NCBI GenBank assembly: GCA_021162155.1
Contig: JAGGZF010000030.1
Location: forward strand, 1-16,763
Direction: 5' to 3'
From: a bacterium
GTDB taxonomy: Bacteria > Patescibacteriota > Minisyncoccia > UBA6257
Length of the DNA: 16,763 nt
Position 1 is the stretch's first letter; each line of letters opens with the position of its first letter. The position numbers were made by a program, and so were the translations under genes. The notes below the pieces were generated by a model. It was not told the DNA's origin. It did not search any database and saw nothing but the letters and a program-made list of their open reading frames with translations. Shown piece by piece: positions 14,202 through 16,763 of this stretch.

Positions 14202-16763
14202 TTATACTTCTAGTGGCTTAACTTCTTCTATTTTCTCCCCTATTAACTGCAAGGTGCCGTTTCTTTTCTCTACTCTACCTTCCACTACTACCACTTTATT
14301 CTCTGCCAATACTGTTAAATAGTTATTAAGTACAGAAGGAAATATAATCGCCTCTATATTCTTATGTTTATCAGAAATCTGAAGGAATGCCATAGGCTCT
14401 CCTTTTTTTGTTCTTATCTTATGAATCTGAGAAATAAATCCTCCTACTCTTATTCTTCGTCCTATATAAGGCCAATCAATTTTGCTGGGAAGCAAAGATA
14501 TCTTAGCTAATACTTTTTTGTATCCTTCCAGAGGATGAGTAGTAAGATAAATTCCCAAAAACTCTCTCTCCCATTCTATTCTTTTACTCCTGTCCACATC
14601 AGGAATTCCTTTTTCTTTAGCTATTTTCTCTAAAATATCAGTATCATCTTCTTTCCAAAGTCCCATCTGCCACTGATTCTTTTGATTGGCACGCTGATAA
14701 GCCCACTTTAAAATTCTATCTAAATGCTCTACTATAAGTTCTCGGGAGCCAAAGCAGTCCAAGGCACCTGCTTTGGCTAAACTCTCTAATGATTTTCTAT
14801 TTAAGGACTGACGGGGTAATCTCTCTAAGAAATCAGAAAGATTTTTAAAGGGGCCGTTTTTACTTCTCTCTTCTTGAATAACCGTAGCCAAACCTACCCC
14901 TACATTTTTTATAGCCGCTAAACTAAAATAAATATTTCCTGTTTTTTTATCTATCCCAAATTCCACAAAAGATTTATTCACTGAAGGAGGTAAAACTTTA
15001 ATTCCTATTCTCTCGCACTCCTGAATCTCTATAGCCACTCTATCCAAATTACCATAGTCAGAGGTCAATAAAGCAGCCATAAAAGCATTGGGATAATGCG
15101 CTTTTAACCAAGCGGTCTGATAGGTAATTCGAGCATAAGAAGCAGTATGTCCTTTATTAAAGCCATATCTGGCAAATGGCTCCACCCATTTCCAGATCTT
15201 TTCTGCTATTTCTCTTCTTACTTTATTTTTTACCATTCCCTGAATTAGCTTCTCCTTTTGTGCATTTAATAAAGATTTTATTTTCTTGCCTACTGCCTTT
15301 CTTAAAATATCTGCCTCTGCCATAGAAAAACCGGCCAAATCGTGCGCTATCCTCATCAATTGCTCCTGAAAAACGCAAATGCCATAAGTACTACTCAAAA
15401 TAGGTTTTAATTTAGGATGAAGATATTCTATTTTTTCCTTGCCTTGTTTTCTTCTGATAAACTGCGGAATTAATTCCATAGGACCGGGGCGGTAAAGAGC
15501 CAGCATTGCCATTATGTCTTCAAAATTATGGGGTTGTAATTGCTGTAGGTATCTTCTCATTCCCTCTGATTCTAATTGAAATACCCCCACAGTTTCTCCT
15601 TTAGAAAGCAACTTATATACTTTTTTATCTTCAAATCCCAAAGAATCTAAATCTATTTCTTTACCCCAAACTTTTTTAATTATTCTCAAACTATTTTTTA
15701 TGATAGTAAGGTTAGCCAAACCTAATATATCTATTTTCACTAAACCCACATCCTGAAGAGCATACATATCGTATTGAGTTACCACTTCTTTTTCGTTTCG
15801 TGAGGAATGCTGCAAGGGAACATAATTCACTAAAGGAGTAGGTGCTATCACTACACCGGCAGCATGAGTAGAAGCATGACGAGCAACTCCTTCTAATCTG
15901 TGAGCTATATCTATAACCTCTTTAGCATCTGGATTTGTCTCATATAAATTCCGAAGTTCTGGAATATTTTGTAATGCTTCTGTTAGAGAAAGATTAGATG
16001 GTATTAACTTTGCTATTTGGTCTCCTAAAGAATAAGGTAAGCCCAATGCTCTGGTAACATCTCTCACTGCCAATCTAGATTTCATTATGCCAAAAGTAAT
16101 AACCTGCGCCACTTTATCAGAACCGTACTTTTGACTAATATAATTAATTATTTCCTGCCTTCTATTATCCGCTACATCTAAATCAATATCTGGAGGGGCT
16201 ATTCTTTCAGGATTTAGAAATCTCTCAAAATAGAGATGGTATTTTAAAGGATCTATGTTAGTTATACCTAAAACATAAGCCACTAAAGAACCAGCCGCTG
16301 ATCCTCTAGTATTAGTCATAATACCTTTTTCTTTAGCAAAATTAATAATATCCTGAATCACCAAAAAATAATCAGCAAAACCTGTCTCTCTAATAACTTC
16401 TAATTCATGTTCTAATCTTTGCTTTGCTTCTGTAGAGTGTCGGGGATAAAAAGAGAGAAATCTCTTCAGAGCAAGCTTACGTAAGTACTCCCAAGCGGGC
16501 TCCTGATTAGGAGTAGCAAATTTAGGAAAAACTAATTTCCCTAAATTCAATGTTAAATTACACTTCTCCACTATCTCCTTTATATTATCAAAAAGAAAAG
16601 GATAGCGAGAAAAATGCTCTTCTATTTCCTGAGGAGTTTTAAGATGTAGGTCAGTTTGAGTCATCCTTAATCTTTCCTCATCATCTATTCCTGTCCCTGT
16701 TTGAATAGCCAAAAAAACATCGTGCACTCTTTTATCTTCTTTTCTGGGATAATGACTATCGCA
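14202..16763 (-). CDS. dnaE: DNA polymerase III alpha subunit (5' end beyond window edge)
   Basis: The frame is open through the right edge, giving 853 visible residues of the replicative polymerase; roughly the first 200 (most of the PHP domain) lie outside. An internal GTG at 16727 is not the start, because homology (CDSHYPRKEDKRVHDVFLAIQTG-like) continues upstream of it. Counting from the edge, the catalytic aspartates are in PPDIDLD (190-196) and VKIDILGL (D345). Also present are GSAAGSLVAYVLGITNIDP, ALYRPGPMELIPQFI and YGFNKGHTASYARITYQTAWLKAHYP. A sliding-clamp-binding peptide QMGLW (699-703) occupies the place of E. coli QADMF. The OB domain (about 765-850: RIRVGGFISQIHKIRTKKGEPMAF...) is the last domain. 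The tau-binding C-terminal domain seen in E. coli DnaE is missing. The thrS gene follows after 61 nt. Confidence 0.97.
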   Translation of the reverse strand, partial: CDSHYPRKEDKRVHDVFLAIQTGTGIDDEERLRMTQTDLHLKTPQEIEEHFSRYPFLFDNIKEIVEKCNLTLNLGKLVFPKFATPNQEPAWEYLRKLALKRFLSFYPRHSTEAKQRLEHELEVIRETGFADYFLVIQDIINFAKEKGIMTNTRGSAAGSLVAYVLGITNIDPLKYHLYFERFLNPERIAPPDIDLDVADNRRQEIINYISQKYGSDKVAQVITFGIMKSRLAVRDVTRALGLPYSLGDQIAKLIPSNLSLTEALQNIPELRNLYETNPDAKEVIDIAHRLEGVARHASTHAAGVVIAPTPLVNYVPLQHSSRNEKEVVTQYDMYALQDVGLVKIDILGLANLTIIKNSLRIIKKVWGKEIDLDSLGFEDKKVYKLLSKGETVGVFQLESEGMRRYLQQLQPHNFEDIMAMLALYRPGPMELIPQFIRRKQGKEKIEYLHPKLKPILSSTYGICVFQEQLMRIAHDLAGFSMAEADILRKAVGKKIKSLLNAQKEKLIQGMVKNKVRREIAEKIWKWVEPFARYGFNKGHTASYARITYQTAWLKAHYPNAFMAALLTSDYGNLDRVAIEIQECERIGIKVLPPSVNKSFVEFGIDKKTGNIYFSLAAIKNVGVGLATVIQEERSKNGPFKNLSDFLERLPRQSLNRKSLESLAKAGALDCFGSRELIVEHLDRILKWAYQRANQKNQWQMGLWKEDDTDILEKIAKEKGIPDVDRSKRIEWEREFLGIYLTTHPLEGYKKVLAKISLLPSKIDWPYIGRRIRVGGFISQIHKIRTKKGEPMAFLQISDKHKNIEAIIFPSVLNNYLTVLAENKVVVVEGRVEKRNGTLQLIGEKIEEVKPLEV

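Noticed and set aside
14202..14215. Possible hairpin with T-run after the dnaE stop
   Set aside because: The symmetric AGTAT/ATACT arms leave a single-base loop and cannot form a stable RNA hairpin.
16725..16727. GTG as the start of dnaE
   Set aside because: The frame stays open to the window edge, and DnaE-like sequence continues upstream of this codon, so the gene is cut by the edge.
1..16763. Recoded UGA (Gly) as in Gracilibacteria/Absconditabacteria
   Set aside because: UGA serves as the stop codon of leuS and archease at the expected protein ends, and no in-frame UGA occurs inside any gene.
1..16763. CRISPR arrays, insertion sequences, phage or defence genes
   Set aside because: No direct-repeat arrays, transposase or integrase motifs, or attachment-site duplications were seen. 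The tRNA gene has no repeated 3' copy nearby.

Overview
The window is a compact, AT-rich stretch of bacterial chromosome. Every convincing gene lies on the minus strand, so transcription runs from high to low coordinates. Several features together suggest a member of the Candidate Phyla Radiation (Patescibacteria, probably a parcubacterium-like lineage): a threonyl-tRNA synthetase without a TGS domain, a DnaE that stops just after its OB domain, a secreted DUF5667-type protein, a membrane-anchored ClpC-like ATPase with a degenerate first AAA domain, an orphan EF-Tu domain-II-like protein, very short gaps, and a tRNA gene without encoded CCA. This assignment is an inference from gene style. UGA ends the leuS and archease frames, so this is not the Gracilibacteria/Absconditabacteria code.

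Layout in order of transcription. (1) 16763-14202: dnaE, missing its 5' end at the window edge. (2) 14140-11346: thrS, then a secreted coiled-coil DUF5667-like protein 29 nt downstream. (3) 11282-7302: leuS, yvcK (4-nt ATGA overlap) and an ECF-like sigma-70 factor, 19 nt apart. (4) 7250-6958: rpsT with its own candidate promoter and a clear intrinsic terminator. (5) 6904-1: a new transcription unit starts from a good promoter right behind that terminator. It holds archease, rtcB (overlapping starts and stops), an EF-Tu domain-II-like mini-protein, an aromatic-type amino-acid permease, tRNA-Arg(CCG), an endonuclease Q-like PHP nuclease, a 110-aa membrane protein and a membrane-anchored ClpC-like AAA+ protein that runs off the edge. 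No gene-free gap exceeds about 90 bases.

Most genes serve information processing: replication (dnaE), tRNA charging (thrS, leuS), the ribosome (rpsT), RNA ligation (rtcB with archease), a tRNA gene and DNA repair (EndoQ). The envelope side is represented by the permease, the secreted protein, the small membrane protein and the ClpC-like protein. The most notable signals are the ClpC-like protein, whose first ATPase domain has lost nearly every catalytic signature while its overall architecture is kept; an EndoQ-like nuclease ending in a sliding-clamp-binding-type peptide; and a tRNA gene wedged between two coding sequences with 3 nt on one side and 9 nt on the other. I found no CRISPR array, insertion sequence, prophage or defence island.
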